Shown: positions 11,830 through 24,894 of the stretch, piece by piece | Layout of the letters: the number at the start of each line of letters is the position of its first letter | How positions within the stretch are numbered: the stretch's first letter is position 1 | Program-made: the position numbers and the translations under genes | NCBI GenBank assembly: GCA_036873755.1 | Contig: JAVTVY010020307.1 | Coordinates: forward strand, 1 to 64,000 | Reading direction: 5' to 3' | DNA: 64,000 nt | Source of the DNA: Hanleya hanleyi | Taxonomy: Eukaryota; Mollusca; Polyplacophora; Lepidopleurida; Hanleyidae | The notes under the pieces: generated by a model | The model's input: only the letters and a program-made list of their open reading frames with translations | Database searches by the model: none | Told to the model about the DNA's origin: nothing

Positions 11830-14490
11830 GTTTGTAACTCGTTCAGGGACGGGTATGTGGTCAGTGGTGGTGAGAGAGACCTACCACTGCCTCTTATGTC
11901 TTGTACTTGCTGTAGGGTATAAAGATTTAAATTGATCGTAAACCCTCAAGTAAAGTTTCCATCAAATGAAAGACTATTACAATCAGTGTGGGAAAATATT
12001 TATTGTAATTTTTTTACGATTTTATTACACAGAGCTACTAGTAAACTGCAAATAAATCATGGTATTCTATGGTGGTCTGTTGCGATCATATTTAGGTCCA
12101 GTGCCATCACACTGCCTTAATACATATATTTCAAACTTTGTATGCACTTTCCAATGCTTGATTCAAGCTTAAGGTGTGTATACTTTGAGTTTCAACACAC
12201 TCACTGTTTCAATGTGCATGTTTCACCAAAATCTGGGAAATTAAATGCAAGATTCAAATTGACTTAATTGACACTTATGAGTTAGGGATCGTATCCATCC
12301 AACGTTCGTTTGCTAGACGTTTTCAACGATGAAAAAAAACGTCGATGCAAACGATGGGTGTATGAGTTGATCGTTTTTTAAAAAACGTCTGTCAGATAAA
12401 GACGATCGCCGGAAATCTCAGATAAAGACGATCGCCGGAAATCTCCGGCAACGTACAGTAAGGGTGCCGGTCGTCTTTTCACACCTCGAACAAAGGTGCA
12501 GACGTTTTCTAGCAAACGATTGAAAGTCTCCTGGCAAACGATCAGCTCGAAAGTAGTCCCGTTTTACAGACGCAAAAACAACAACATCGGCGATGTCGAT
12601 TGCGGCCGTGAAAACGGATTATGAGAATGGAACACAAATTGATATTGTTTTATATTCAAGAATTGCAACGCGTGTGCTGCTTGACAATATATTAAAATCA
12701 GTTACGGTGTAATTCGTAAATAAACAAAATATTATGAAACCATGATATCGTTTTATGAACGTGCGATTCGAATATTACGTATTTTGCAGAATACGGCCTT
12801 GTGCAATTTTGGAATGCGACTTTTAAAAAAGTCAGTCCTAGCTTACCATGGAGATGATCGTAGTTTTACTTAAACAATTATTATCACGTTTGATTACAGA
12901 TAAATGTCGAGTGAAACATTGGAGTATAATGCATATATTTTTTCTCTTTCAGGACGCTGCGTAAACGCAGAAATTCACAAGACGATTACAGGGTTCGCAA
13001 GCCTTTTCTTGCATTGAATTTAATGAATTCAATTTTCAAGGACTCGATTATTCAAGTACCCAATTCAAGCCAATTATAGAAAAAACGGACGTGTTCGAAT
13101 TATCTTTTTTTTTATGGTAACTTTTGACGCGAGAGGCTATGGCGGACTTCTTCGTCTTTGATGGTTTTCATTGAATAATCCATTGCCTCTTGCATTTCCC
13201 ATCATTATTTTCTCTCTTTGAAGAGCAAATGCATTCTTCGTGCTCTTTAACCATTAAATTAGATTCAAGTAATTGGCCGCAATGATCGGCTGACAATTAA
13301 GAGGTTAGTTTCATCGGACGCCCGGCCAATTTAAAATCACAAATTCGGGTTTTTCTTTGTATTAGTACATACGGGACAAGGGCATATTCTGACACTTAGA
13401 CATTCTGATATTTTCTTTATTTTCTCTTCAGAATATGCTTGAAACCATGCTGAATTTTTGTCACGACCGAGAAGACTAGGCCCAACTATTCCGGTGACGC
13501 CAAAGATGTCTACGGGAAAATATATGAAAGATCTAATGAAGAAACACAGATTAAGTCATTTTCAGATTGATAATCAAACCTATTAATTTCTTGAATGCTC
13601 TTCGTAGGAAAATATTGTGGAAGGGCTTTTCAAACTGTTATTGTCAATAAAAAGAAATGCAAATTAATCAAGAGCCCGACACTATCTGAAGCCCCATATC
13701 AGGGCCAACTCGTCTGAGACCCATCAGGGCCAGCTCGTCTGAGACGATAATCTTCCCAGCTGGAACGAGCTCATCCCACCATGATAGCAGCTAAACGAAA
13801 GACCTGAATTGCTTGCCCTTTCTAACAATTCACTGTATCCTTCGATCCTTGATTAACAAATGTATGAAAATACTTTCATAGAATTGGGTAGGGTCTATAG
13901 AATGAAAGTTTCAACATGCCACGTGTTGGTTGTACATTTTCCCGCCATACGGAGCAATAACATCACGTGATCATTACATAGCACGTGGGCCAGCGCTTGT
14001 ACACGGTTCCTGCTTCATAATATATTCATCTAACACCATCTCAATATATTATGCCTTCGTAACAGTGAGATCATGACTCGCATGAAAATAAAAAAAATTG
14101 TATGAAATCTGTAAAAAGAATTCCCTTTTACCTCTCTCCGATCATTATTCTAGCTTGAAATATGGCTCGACTGCAGCTATTCTGTCATAGGCCATACACT
14201 CACCTGTTTATCCAGTTTTACTCAAGTATATATAGGGCTATTAACATGATACACATCAATTCACGATCGACGTTTTTAATGAGTCAGAAAATTGGTTCGA
14301 TCTGTTTCAGATATAAATGTGTTCTGAAATATTTCAGACGAAGACAGATCGATAGATGATTGTGACGAGAGAGCCAAATGTACAACCGTGTTTTATCTGA
14401 TATTATCTCAGGGGCTCAGTAGAATTAATTCACATTTTAGACAGTATAATTTGGAGAATACGTAGACAGAAAACCTATTAGTTTATTTTT

Positions 14491-16855
14491 TTCACGGGGC
14501 GATGTAGGCCCGTAGGGACTAATGGTCCTGTCTTGTAGTCAGAAAAAATTGAGCACCAGCTCTGTGTCTTGCTAACACAGCAAAAGATAGAGTTCTTACA
14601 CGACAAGAAAGAGGTCTGAAACTTCCTTCTTTAGAATGTCCAGGTTTCTGTGTTTTTAATGTTCGCGTATAGTTGCAGGTCTGATATGTTTAAGTTACAT
14701 TTCCATTTATCTAATTTTATGCGTGTTTTGGTTCATTTTCCAGTGGCACTACTTTCGTGCTCAAAATATGTCGTCTGCTAAACCACAGATTTTGAGAGGC
14801 GCATGTTGAGTGATTTTGTGGGACTAACTCATTCTCATTAGAAAGCGTGTTTGGGCAGTAATTTAGTATTAAATAATACCAGTATAAGTGTAATTCATTG
14901 TAGAAAACAATGGGATATTTCACTTTGCCTGTATTCATTTACATTTTCATGAAATATGTGTGTTGAGTTACAGTTTGGAATTTTCGCCATTTAAGCTTAC
15001 CCCTCAAGACCCTCTGCATTATCTTTTTATAGTAAGTTTCTAAAATCCAGTGGTGGTCAAATCATTTACGTAATAATTTCCCTGTATTCAGAAATGTTTT
15101 CTTTCCATTCTACTTCTGAAATATTCATGGAATGTTGCGAGCATTTCCCCCTGATCTACAGAAAGAGCTCTGCATATCACAGTTTTGAAGCTGTAAGGTG
15201 ACAGGGGAGATAACCAAATAGAACTGTAATATACTAGGGAGGAGATACATGAAACAATATGATGCCATGAGAGGATGCATCCCAGCATAGCTTCAGTCCA
15301 TCTAACCATGAGGATTTTACATTGTATCTCAATACTCATTTTTACCCCTCGGCCAATTTTGGCCATGGGGTATTGTCGTCTTGAATGTCCGTCTGTTCGT
15401 ACGTCAGTACGTGAGCAAGATATACGGAAAACGGTTCCACTGAAGAATTCCAAATTTGGTATGCTTATTTACCTAGTCAAGGACCAGAAGCATATTGAAT
15501 TGGGACCTGATTGGGTGGAAACCTTGGCGGCCATCTTTAATTTTATGCAAAATGGATAATGATCCATATCTCGGAAACCATTCAACTGTTCAATACGAAA
15601 GTTAGTATACATCATCGATACATCAAGCAACTTTCAATGAATTACCAAACCGGCTTTTCTGATTAGCTGGAAATCCTGGAGGCCATCTTTAATTTATGCA
15701 AAATCGATAATGATACATGTCTCTGTTACCATTCAATTGTTTTATATGAAAGTTGCTATACATCATCGATGCATACAGGTACTTTAAATCGGGACCTGAT
15801 TGACTGAAAACCTTGGTGGCCATCTTTAATTTATGCAAAAACTTTAATGATATATATCTCTGATATCATTTAAGTGTTCTATACCAAACTTGGTATACAG
15901 CATCGATGTATCAAGATACTTGCAATGAATAATCACATCAGTTCCTCTGAGTGGAGAGAAGGATGGGCGGCCATCTTTAATTTATGCAAAATCATTAATG
16001 ATCTCGTTCTCTGATACCGTTCAAGTGCTCGATGTAAAATTTGGTATACATCATCGATGCATACTTACGACAAATGACAGTTCTGGTTTCTCTGATTGGG
16101 CGGAAACCTTGGTGGCCATCTTTAATTTATGCAAAATCTTTAATGATGTATATCTCTGATACCATTTCAGTGTTCTATACGAAACTCGATATACAGCATC
16201 AATGTATCAAGAGACTTTTAATTAATAACCACATCAGTTCCTCTGAGTGGCGGGAAGGATGAGCGGCCATCTTTAATTTATGCTAAATCATTAATGATCT
16301 CTATCTCTGATACCGTTTAAATGCTCGATGTAAAATTTGGTATACATCATTGATGCATCAATAAACTTATGTAATGAAAACCGGTTTCTCTGATTGGACG
16401 GAAACCTTGGCGGTCATTCCTAATTGCAAAAATTTTGATAATCTGTATATCTGTGACTTGACTGCTTGGTGTTCCTGACATCTTGGTTCAAATTGAATAC
16501 ATTATGAATGTACCCAGAGACGAGGGGTTTTCAGATGCGCAGCTTCGTTTATCTGGAAAAAGTGAATTTTTTTACAAATATTGGTAACATGCAGTGAAGA
16601 CATTATTTTATCATTTCATCATGTTGCTTTCATAATAAATGTCTGTCCCAGCGTTTTTTTTTTTAAATATATATATGTGTACAATTACACTAATGCACTA
16701 GAGATCCTTGTTGAGAGGAATGTGTGAGACTACAAGTATGGCTCTTCGCCATGAGATGGAACATCAAAGAGTTAGTGGAATTATTCCAACAGCCTATTTT
16801 ACATTTAAATAGCCCCGTTTCAGTGCCTAAGGCTCTAGTTTTAACTTTTAATCCC
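14491..16855 (+). mobile_element. Helitron-like family X, copy 1
   Basis: Starts TCACGGGGCGATGTAGG and ends with a small hairpin GCCTAAGGC followed by TCTAG, flanked by T on each side. A TC start, a hairpin near the 3' end and a CTAG end are Helitron hallmarks (known). T/T flanks are more like Helentrons (inference). Internally there is a head at about 15343 (CCCCTCGGCCAATTTTGGCC hairpin, GGGGTATTGTCGTC) and about six modules of roughly 180 bp with GGCCATCTTTAATTTATGC. It is nearly identical by eye to 42676-45058. No Rep/helicase ORF, so it is non-autonomous. Confidence 0.55.
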
Positions 16856-18409
16856 AACCCACTATTCCGACTTCCATTTCAGTTGCTATCAAATTACCGT
16901 CTTGTTCACTTCAGCTCTTTTATCCGTCTTTAAAATCTGGCAAACTCAGCCATTCAGCTTTCCTTGATTTCCTGTATATTGTGCCATAATGAATGAAGTA
17001 TCGATCGTGGTGAGAAACAAATAAGCTGGATGTGAAAGACGATGTGTATATTACTAAAGTCGTGATCATAAATGTCTAACCTTCCAGAAATTGCAAATAT
17101 ATTTTTCATAGAACAAAACTGCATGGCTTATTTGGAGTCCGGAGTGATCAATTGAAAACTGTCCCGGAAATGTGCAACTGTAAATAAACAAAAAATTATA
17201 GACAAAGACACCTGTCGCCTTTTATTTAATAATGTCTTTGAAATAGATAATTCCTTCAGCAATACTTACCGTGACCGTCCATTTGAATTATGGTAGTAAT
17301 AAAGCAAATGCTCGGATGTCCCGTGGATACCGCCTCCGGAAGTATCTCTTGGGTACTTCTTGGCTTGAATGTCAAGCCGTGTACAGACCAATAGAACAGA
17401 GGAAAACGCTGATCACTTTACTATTATTATGGCTAGACAATAAACTGACAGCTTGCCAATATTGTGTGCTAATCAAGCAGAATTCTTACCTATATGCTCA
17501 CCGGAAATCAGTTTCTTCCACGTTTTGTCTTGCTAGATATAGATATGGGACTTTATTGCACAATCATATGTTTATTGGTAAGAATCTTACAACAAAATAT
17601 GCACATCATGAAGTACAGTGTAATATGTGCATTTACGAAGAGTGTTATCCGGAGAAAAGGCGGTCATTCCTCTAGTTTCAGTATGACCATGCAGCAAACA
17701 AACCTGTAATGTAGAATAACAAAAGTGTGTTAGGTTGACCAGAATTAAAAAGTGACATAATAAAAGAACACCGATAATCAAATATTTGGATCTGTTACGG
17801 TAAAGTCTCATATAAACGATAGGTGGTCAAAAAAATACATCGGTCTCAGCGCATTGCCGAGAAAATTAGTTCAATCGAAAACATTAAAAGTGCTTGAATG
17901 AAGACACAATGGAAATCCAGACCTCCACTTTTTCTGAAGTAGCGATGTCCGAAATTGGTTATCAGGACCACTCAATTTTCTCTCGTGAAAAATCTTCTTT
18001 CAAGGCACCCACGAAAGTACAGAGAAACTTCCTGGATAATTTTAATGTATTCGATTTGTGAATTAAAGGATCGTGAATATAGCGTTTTCCTCTCTAATCT
18101 GGTATTTCACCATGAACGTTTCGACAGACACGTGTTCTACACCGCTCAATATTTTCCCGCCAGGCGGGAGCAGTCCGAAATCGACTTTTCTCTGCTGGGG
18201 ATAAACGGCAGCCTGAAGGGTAGGCCACGTGCATATACTCGTGTACTCCCTGCCCGTATACAGGCTGTTTTACGGACAGACATGTAGAATAAATGGCGAT
18301 GTTTCTAAAATATTAAAGCTAAACGCGTGTGTTTATGACACATGATTTTCCCTGTGGACTGCAATTACGGGAAATTTCAAAGTATACAGGCCAAATAACA
18401 GAAGAAACC

Positions 18410-18890
18410 TTTCCATTCTTTGTTTTATTTTACATCAAAGATAGTCGATTTGCCGGTAATTTTTGGCGATATACCGACACTATCCTTGAAAACGCATTCA
18501 TAAAATAAAGAATCTAAACACATTTTTTTTCATCTCGAGTATCATAGGATTATCAAAATATAAATATAATTTCTGTCTCTTCAGCCCTTTTCATGTGATA
18601 TTTACCGAGAAAAGTGTAACACGATTTGCCAGAGAGGTATTGAAAACTCGCTCTGAAGTGGGCGAATTTCAGGAAAATTCCCGGCAAATCGTGTTACAGG
18701 CTTTCCGGTAAACATTATAAGAAAACGGATTAGATACAAAAATGACATATTTTCATGGTCCTATAATACTCGCGATGAAAAATATTTATTTAGATTTCTA
18801 TTGTATCCGTGCGTTTTCAAGGAAACTTATCAAAACCTAGTGTCGGCATATCGCAAAAATTTCCGGGCGAATCGACATCATTTTCCCCCG
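18410..18890. repeat. imperfect palindrome of about 480 bp
   Basis: The inner arms GTGTAACACGATTTGCC and GGCAAATCGTGTTACA pair closely. The outer arms (TCGATTTGCCGGTAATTTTTGGCGATAT... against the CGCAAAAATTTCCGGGCGAATCGA side, read in pieces) pair with mismatches and unequal spacing. It is an old foldback inside the Harbinger-like element. Confidence 0.7.
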
Positions 18891-19768
18891 GTAGGCTTCC
18901 GTATCGCCCTGAATAACAAGGAAATATTTATCAACCTAAATATTTCTGAAACGGGTATTTCTTTAAGTTAAATAGTAACTGAACAGAATTCAGATCAGTA
19001 AGATATCGGCAGAGTTATCTGTTGATTACCTTTTCCGGCCTATTCAAAGAAAATGTTTACACCGTGCATACATGGGGAGGGTGTTATTAAACCATTCAGT
19101 TTTATTTGCGTACGTGATACTTTCATTATCACAGCTAGATGGTTGTCATTTTCATAGAAAAATTTTGCACACAAACAGCGACTTGCCGTAATCAAACCTT
19201 TAAAACAAACGCGAAAGGCGATTAAAGTGTAATTTATTTCCCCTGTATTAAACCCGTTTTCACATTCGCTGATGCGCTATATTTTGTTACACATGTGCGC
19301 AGTTGAGAGCTAAGGCACGGCCTGTTCACCCAGTGTGTATTTATGCGCAGCTGAACACGTGCGATCGTCTTTTGTCAGCCGACAATGGTTTTCTTCCAAA
19401 CGACGAGGTTTTCTTCCGAACGACAGCGGCACCTTCGGCAGTCTTCGGTGATGTTTTTTTTGATCGTTTGCTACACAAAAAAACGATGGTGCAAACGATG
19501 GGTGTAGTAGCTGAGCGTTTTTTTCCATCGTTTAAAACGTCTCAACAGCAAACGATGGTTGGATACCGTCCCTTACCATCTCCCAGATTTTGGTGAAACA
19601 TGCACATTGGGACAGTGAGTCTGTGTTGAAACTCAAAGTATACACACCTTAAGCTTGAATCAAGCATTGGAAAGTGCATACAAAGTTTGAAATATATGTA
19701 TTAAGGCAGTGTGACATCACTGGACCTAAATATGATTGCAACAGACCACTATAGAATACCATGCTTTA

Positions 19769-22470
19769 TTACCCTTCAGCCCGAATGGGCACAGGGGTAT
19801 TGTTGTGGGTCCGTCCGTCCGTCTCTCCGTACCATTTTCGTTAATACTCCATATCTTGAAAACTACTGAATGCAGGTGCTCAAAACTTCTATCCAGTACA
19901 GAATGTATTTTGTAGGTGTGCCTTTTGTATCTTTTGGGTTATTGATATAGTGGAATCATTTTATAATTTTTTTTTAAAATAACAAGTTTTATTATGAATT
20001 TTGCTTTGCTCAAATTCTACTGACAATCGGGAACCCTCGGGTAATGGAATGGTCTTTGCTGAATAAGGTACCCGATACAACCCGAATGAAAACTGCTCCA
20101 AGAATAATCGAAGGTAGTTCTACAGCCCGTTGCATATGTTTCCCTTTTCATCAGTCTTTTCTCTCCATTCTGCTTTCAAAATATCAACGGAATATTGCCC
20201 GCTTTGTCCCTGAATACCAAATTATCCTTCTTTTTTTCCGAATGATCAATCAATGCTCTCCACGAAATACCAGGGGACATAACCCATGCATGGCCAACCC
20301 ATAATTTTTTTCTCAAGGATTGATCCGCCTGCAAATGTAGTCCAAGGTTTGATCTCCACAAGTTTTTTTCAAGTTACGTAAGGTTGGTGATGATATTAAT
20401 TATAGGAATTGTTTAATGTGCAATTTTCATCACTTTCACGTCTTGATAACCTTTATAGTATAAGTAGCAAGTTCAGGTATCCATACGCGCTAAAACCCTT
20501 ATTGCAGACTTCATTTATTTATGTGACAACCAGCAGCCGATCTTTACCGGTACTTTGAGGTGACGTACATGTTTTCTTGATGTGACATATTAAATTGAAC
20601 TAGCGACTTACTTGCTAGGGGTTATATCTTCAGATGTAAAGTATAAGCGAATTATGAGACGTTTTTGCTGAAGGAGAATTAAATCTCTAAATCGAACTTG
20701 ATAACGAAAGTGGGACAGGCGCAATTTACAACAACAACAACGACCACGTGCGTGATCATTTTGGTTCCGACTTCTTCAAACGTCTCAAAGCTATTCTGTT
20801 TGATAAAGCTAACTGAAACTACCTTCCAAATTTAGGCTGGTTGGTTAAAAAAAGATTTCCTGTTTAGCATCATTTTTTACGGGGCTATGTAGACCCGTAG
20901 GGACTAATGGTCCTGTATTGTAGTCAGAAAAAACTTGAGCACATTTGGTACCGTTGCCTGGGTGACTAGTTGTTTATTTAACTGCTTTAGGCTTTGAGAG
21001 GAGGAGCAGAAGAAAAAAGTCCTCAAAAGTTATTCAGCTACTGCAGATAGTTTGGTCAACTATTTTGGCTAGATTTTGTTTCACCTGGTCTATATTAGTG
21101 AAGTTAAGTATTTTCTGCTATTCTTATATATGTTCATATGTCATTTTCACAGAGATTTCCTGCTTTAGAGCATGAATACAAAATGGATACTATTCAGATG
21201 TTGACTTAGAGAGTTTTCCTGAAAGGATGTCATAAATCGCTGGTTGATAAAAACTTTATTTAGAACACTTAACATATACAGAAGAAAATAGTTTGAGGCA
21301 GACTTAACATATGTTTGCCATGTTTTCAAGAAATTCTAATTTTCTAGGCTTCCATTCTTGCAGAAATTGTATACAGGGTATGTAACGTAGGGCTAACATA
21401 CAAACATCCCCTCCACCAGACCCTCTATACCATTTAGAACATAGACACATGCATGACACATGCATGACCTAGGTCATTGGCTTGATTCACTTAGCTGATA
21501 GGGTCAATTGATAGGGTCAAAGTCCAAGTCATTATGTTCAGATAGCAGTAAGCTACATTGTACAAGTCTGCATACAACCATTGTAAGAATTTATAACCTT
21601 CCAAACTAGGGGTGTACTGGCAAGATGGAGGTACATGTAAATAATATGATGCCATGAGAGGATACATCCCAGCTAACCATGAGGATTTTACATTGTATCT
21701 CAATATTCATCTTTTGTCATTTACTGCTGAAGGATATGCTTTCTATAATCTGAAAAACATTATTTAGAAGACATTATTTATCATTTCATCAGGTTGGTTT
21801 CATAATAAATGTCTGTCCCATCAGTCATTTTTTTGAATATATATATATGTGTACAATTACACTAATGCACTATAGATCTTTATTGAGAGAAATATGTGAG
21901 ACTATAAGTTGTATGGCTCTTTGCCATGGAACTGAACATCAAAGTGTTAGTGGAATTATTCCAACAGCCTATTTTACATTTAAATACCCCCGTTTCAGTG
22001 CCTAAGGCTCTAGTTTTAATAAATCTGGGTAGGGAGGGAGGATTTTTAGTGGCCTGTGTGGATAAAATTATCAGTAAACCTTGCCTTAATAGTTGGGTTT
22101 CTGTTCTGAATAAAGTAGCTTGCATCCATCGTCCTTCTGCTCTGTTGTTTGCCTTATAGTTGGAGATTCAAAGCGTTGGTTGGCGACAATTACGATAATA
22201 GACTTTAATGGAAAGCTGAATTGTCAAGTGTTAAACAAACCAGTCGTCTACTATAAAATATAGTTCTGGTCGCTTAGAAGCAAAAATGTAAAAAAAACAA
22301 AAAACGAACAAAACGCTGCTTACATGTACAATATGGCATTTAGTGAGGCAGCTCAATAAGCTGTTGATCACGCTGCTCTGCCACATGTACACACACTCGT
22401 GATATAACTGATAATTTTTTCCAGAATATTACAGAGCTGAGGGGTTCTAGCACCTCTGGTGCCTCATGTT
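19769..22470. mobile_element. Helitron/Helentron-like insertion, family Y
   Basis: Inserted in the right arm of the TTAA palindrome; comparison with the intact left arm fixes the site between two Ts, with no target duplication. It starts ACCCTTCAGCCCGAATGGGC, then GGGGTATTGTTGTGG and GTCCGTCCGTC. It ends with the hairpin GCACCTCTGGTGC and CTCATGTT. It carries another, internally deleted piece of family X (about 20874-22020). No ORF of interest. Element class is an inference from the termini. Confidence 0.5.
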
Positions 22471-22939
22471 TGCAGTTTACTCTGTGTCATAAAATCGTAA
22501 AAAATTACAATAAATATTTTCCCACACTGATTGTAATGGTCTTTCATTTGATGGAAACTTTACTTGAGGGTTTACGATCACTTTAAGGAAAGAATTACAT
22601 TAAATCTTTCTTCAGGCCATATTATTCTGGTGCAGAAATATCTGCTTTTGAGTGAGCATTTATTTTCAAGTTTCTCCTGGAAACTTGTTGTCAGTGTTGA
22701 TTAATTCTCTCTTTACAGTGCAGTAAAAGTGATTTTTTATGACAATATTTTGATCACATTACATATTGTTGGAACGGTTGGAGTATTGTCTTTGAAACTA
22801 CGCTATGGGATATATATCTCATGTACGTTGATTCCTATCCATGACAGTGTCGACAAATAGCCAGTAATGTCTGAATTGATTAAAAAATTGTATGACTGCA
22901 TTAATAAATCTTGTGGTGATACTGTTTCTATTTTGCTAG

Positions 22940-23013
22940 CTGTCTTGGTGTGGCTAAACTACAGACATGCTTATGAGTACTGGGCTGAACAGAGAAATGC
23001 ACTAAATAAGGAG
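22940..23013 (+). CDS. BLTP1: BLTP1-like, exon 3 of the window
   Basis: 74 nt completing the split codon from exon 2 and reading AVLVWLNYRHAYEYWAEQ then RNALNKE. The acceptor is TTTTGCTAG and the donor GAG/GTATAT. It ends in phase 0, matching the exon at 24757. The aromatic WLNYRHAYEYW block matches my recollection of the vertebrate protein. Confidence 0.87.
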
Positions 23014-23071
23014 GTATATAGAGTTTATATTGGACAGTATTGTTCATTTGGGGAATTGACTACATTAATCA

Positions 23072-24318
23072 TGTTCATTCATCACATTCATTCATCATGT
23101 TTATTCATCATGGTCGTTCATCATGGTCGTTCATCGTGGTCATCATGTTCATTCATCATGGTTGTTCATCGTGGTCATTCATCGTGTTCATTCATCGTGG
23201 GCAATCATCGCGGTCATTCATCGTGTTCATTCATCGTGTTCATTCATCATGGTCGTTCATCGTGGTCGTTCATCGTGTTCATTCATCGAGGTCATTCATC
23301 ACGGTCATGAAGATCATTTATCAAGGTCAATCGTCACGGTCATTCATCACGGTCATTCATCACGGTCATTCGCCACGGTCATTCGTCACGGTCAATCATC
23401 ACGGTCATTCATCAAGGTCATTCATCACGGTCATTCATGACGGTCATTCATCAAGGTCATTCATCACGGTCATTCATCAAGGTCATTCATCACCGTCATT
23501 CATCAAGGTCATTCATCACGGTCATTCATCACGGTCATTCATCAAGGTCATTCATGATCATGGTCATTCATGATGGTCATTCATCATGGTCATTCATCAA
23601 GGTCATTCATCACGGTCATTCATCACGGTCATTCATCATGGTCATTCATCAAGGTCATTCATGATCTTGGTCATTCATCATGGTCATTCATTATGGTCAT
23701 TCATCATGGTCATTCATCAAGGTCATTCATCATGGTCATTCATCACAGTCATTCATCACGGTCATTCATCAAGGTCATTCATGATCATGGTCATTCATCA
23801 TGGTCATTCATCATGGTCATTCATCAAGGTCATTCATCACGGTCATTCATCAAGGTCATTCATGATCATGGTCATTCATCATGGTCATTCATTATGGTCA
23901 TTCATCATGGTCATTCATTATGGTCATTCATCATGGTCATTCATGATCATGGTCATTCATTTATGGTCATTCATTATGGTCATTCATCATGGTCATTCAT
24001 CATGGTCATTCATCAAGGTCATTCATTATGGTCATTCATCATGGTCATTCATCAAGGTCATTCATTATGGTCATTCATCATGGTCATTCATTATGGTAAT
24101 TCATGATCATGGTCATTCATCATGGTCATTCATTATGGTCATTCATCATGGTCATTCATCATGGTCATTCATGATCATGGTCATTCATTATGGTCATTCA
24201 TCATGGTCATTCATCATGGTCATTCATCAAGGTCATTCATTATGGTCATTCATCAAGGTCATTCATTATGGTCATTCATCATGGTCATTCATCAAGGTCA
24301 TTCATCATGGTCATTGCC
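23072..24318. repeat. 12-bp tandem array (GGTCATTCATCA type)
   Basis: About 100 units of 12 bp beginning roughly 60 nt after the donor of exon 3. Variants differ at the last positions (CATCATGG, CATCACGG, CATCAAGG, CATTATGG), and some units carry a palindromic TCATGATCATG step. Twelve is a multiple of 3 and the unit has no stop, so ORFs reading HSSWSFIMVIH arise artefactually. Confidence 0.96.
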
Positions 24319-24756
24319 AGCATAGTCATCTTTCTGTTTTCTAAAAACACAAATTAAATGCATCGATATCGAAGTGTTCCAGGATATAGTTTGGCAATTT
24401 TTGCATGAAAATTTTGTAAAATGACCATGCACAATTAATGGAATGGAGTTCAACATGTAATATCTCTATATTACCTGTGTTAATTGATAAGGGAATTTAA
24501 TAAATCAGCTGTCAACCCTAATTTTGTGAGATGCTAATCTAACCAAGGATATGTTCACAGATGATGAGTTTATCATTAATCGTGCATCTCCAATTTTATA
24601 AGCAAAGATCATAAAGCTATCAACATCATCATAGTCTGTGATAGATAAACTACCTCAGTTCTACCCCCAGGCCAGCTTCGACTTTCAGTACCAGCCTCTT
24701 GCAACTGACAAATGACCCAATTTACAAAACACATGGTATAATTATCTGTTCTATAG

Positions 24757-24894
24757 GTGCAGAGGGCCACCCAACAGGTCATGGATAAACTACCTCAGTT
24801 AGCCCCCAGCTCAGCCCCAGCCTTCAGTACTCTTTTCCTGCAGTTGACAGTTGATGACATGGGAATCTGTGTTCCTGCAGATGCCAGCAGTAAT
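24757..24894 (+). CDS. BLTP1: BLTP1-like, exon 4 of the window
   Basis: 138 nt, phase 0 to phase 0, 46 codons: VQRATQQVMDKLPQLAP, then SAPAFSTLFLQLTVDDMGIC, ending VPADASSN. Donor AGTAAT/GTAAGC. LQLTVDDMGIC is a family signature. The last 7 nt of this exon and the donor are the seed of the 23-bp array that follows without a gap. Confidence 0.92.

Larger units (their letters stand above)
12285..19572. mobile_element. 7.3-kb PIF/Harbinger-like TIR element
   Basis: The ends are GGGATCGTATCCATCCAACG on the left and the inverse of GGGACGGTATCCAACCATCG on the right. TTA is duplicated at 12282-12284 and 19573-19575. A 3-bp TTA duplication with GGG termini is the pattern of PIF/Harbinger elements (known). 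AACGATGG-type words and T/A runs recur inside both ends. I see no DDE transposase or Myb-like ORF, so this copy looks non-autonomous or degenerate. It lies within the TTAA palindrome and holds a Helitron-like copy (14491-16855) and an old hairpin (18410-18890). The remaining interior (12600-14490 and 16856-18410) has no recognisable gene. Confidence 0.75.
11931..22582. mobile_element. TTAA-flanked palindromic MITE, interrupted by nested insertions
   Basis: The outer arms are inverted copies. Left 11931-12281 (ATTGATCGTAAACCCTC ... GTGGGAAAATATTTATTG ... CATGGTATTCTAT ... CTTAAGGTGTGTATAC ... CACCAAAATCTGGGA) pairs with right 19576-19768 plus 22471-22582. TTAA occurs just outside at 11927-11930 and 22583-22586. 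Removing the inner insertions leaves a palindrome of about 660 bp. TTAA duplication points to Kolobok or piggyBac-type mobilisation (inference). The nested items are listed separately. Confidence 0.75.

Noticed and set aside
17271..18287. ORFs of 134 and 110 codons as transposase of the Harbinger-like element
   Set aside because: No DDE, Myb or other recognisable motif, and composition like the surrounding non-coding sequence.
23040..24344. HSSWSFIMVIH repeat ORFs
   Set aside because: Produced by a 12-bp microsatellite-like unit in an intron.
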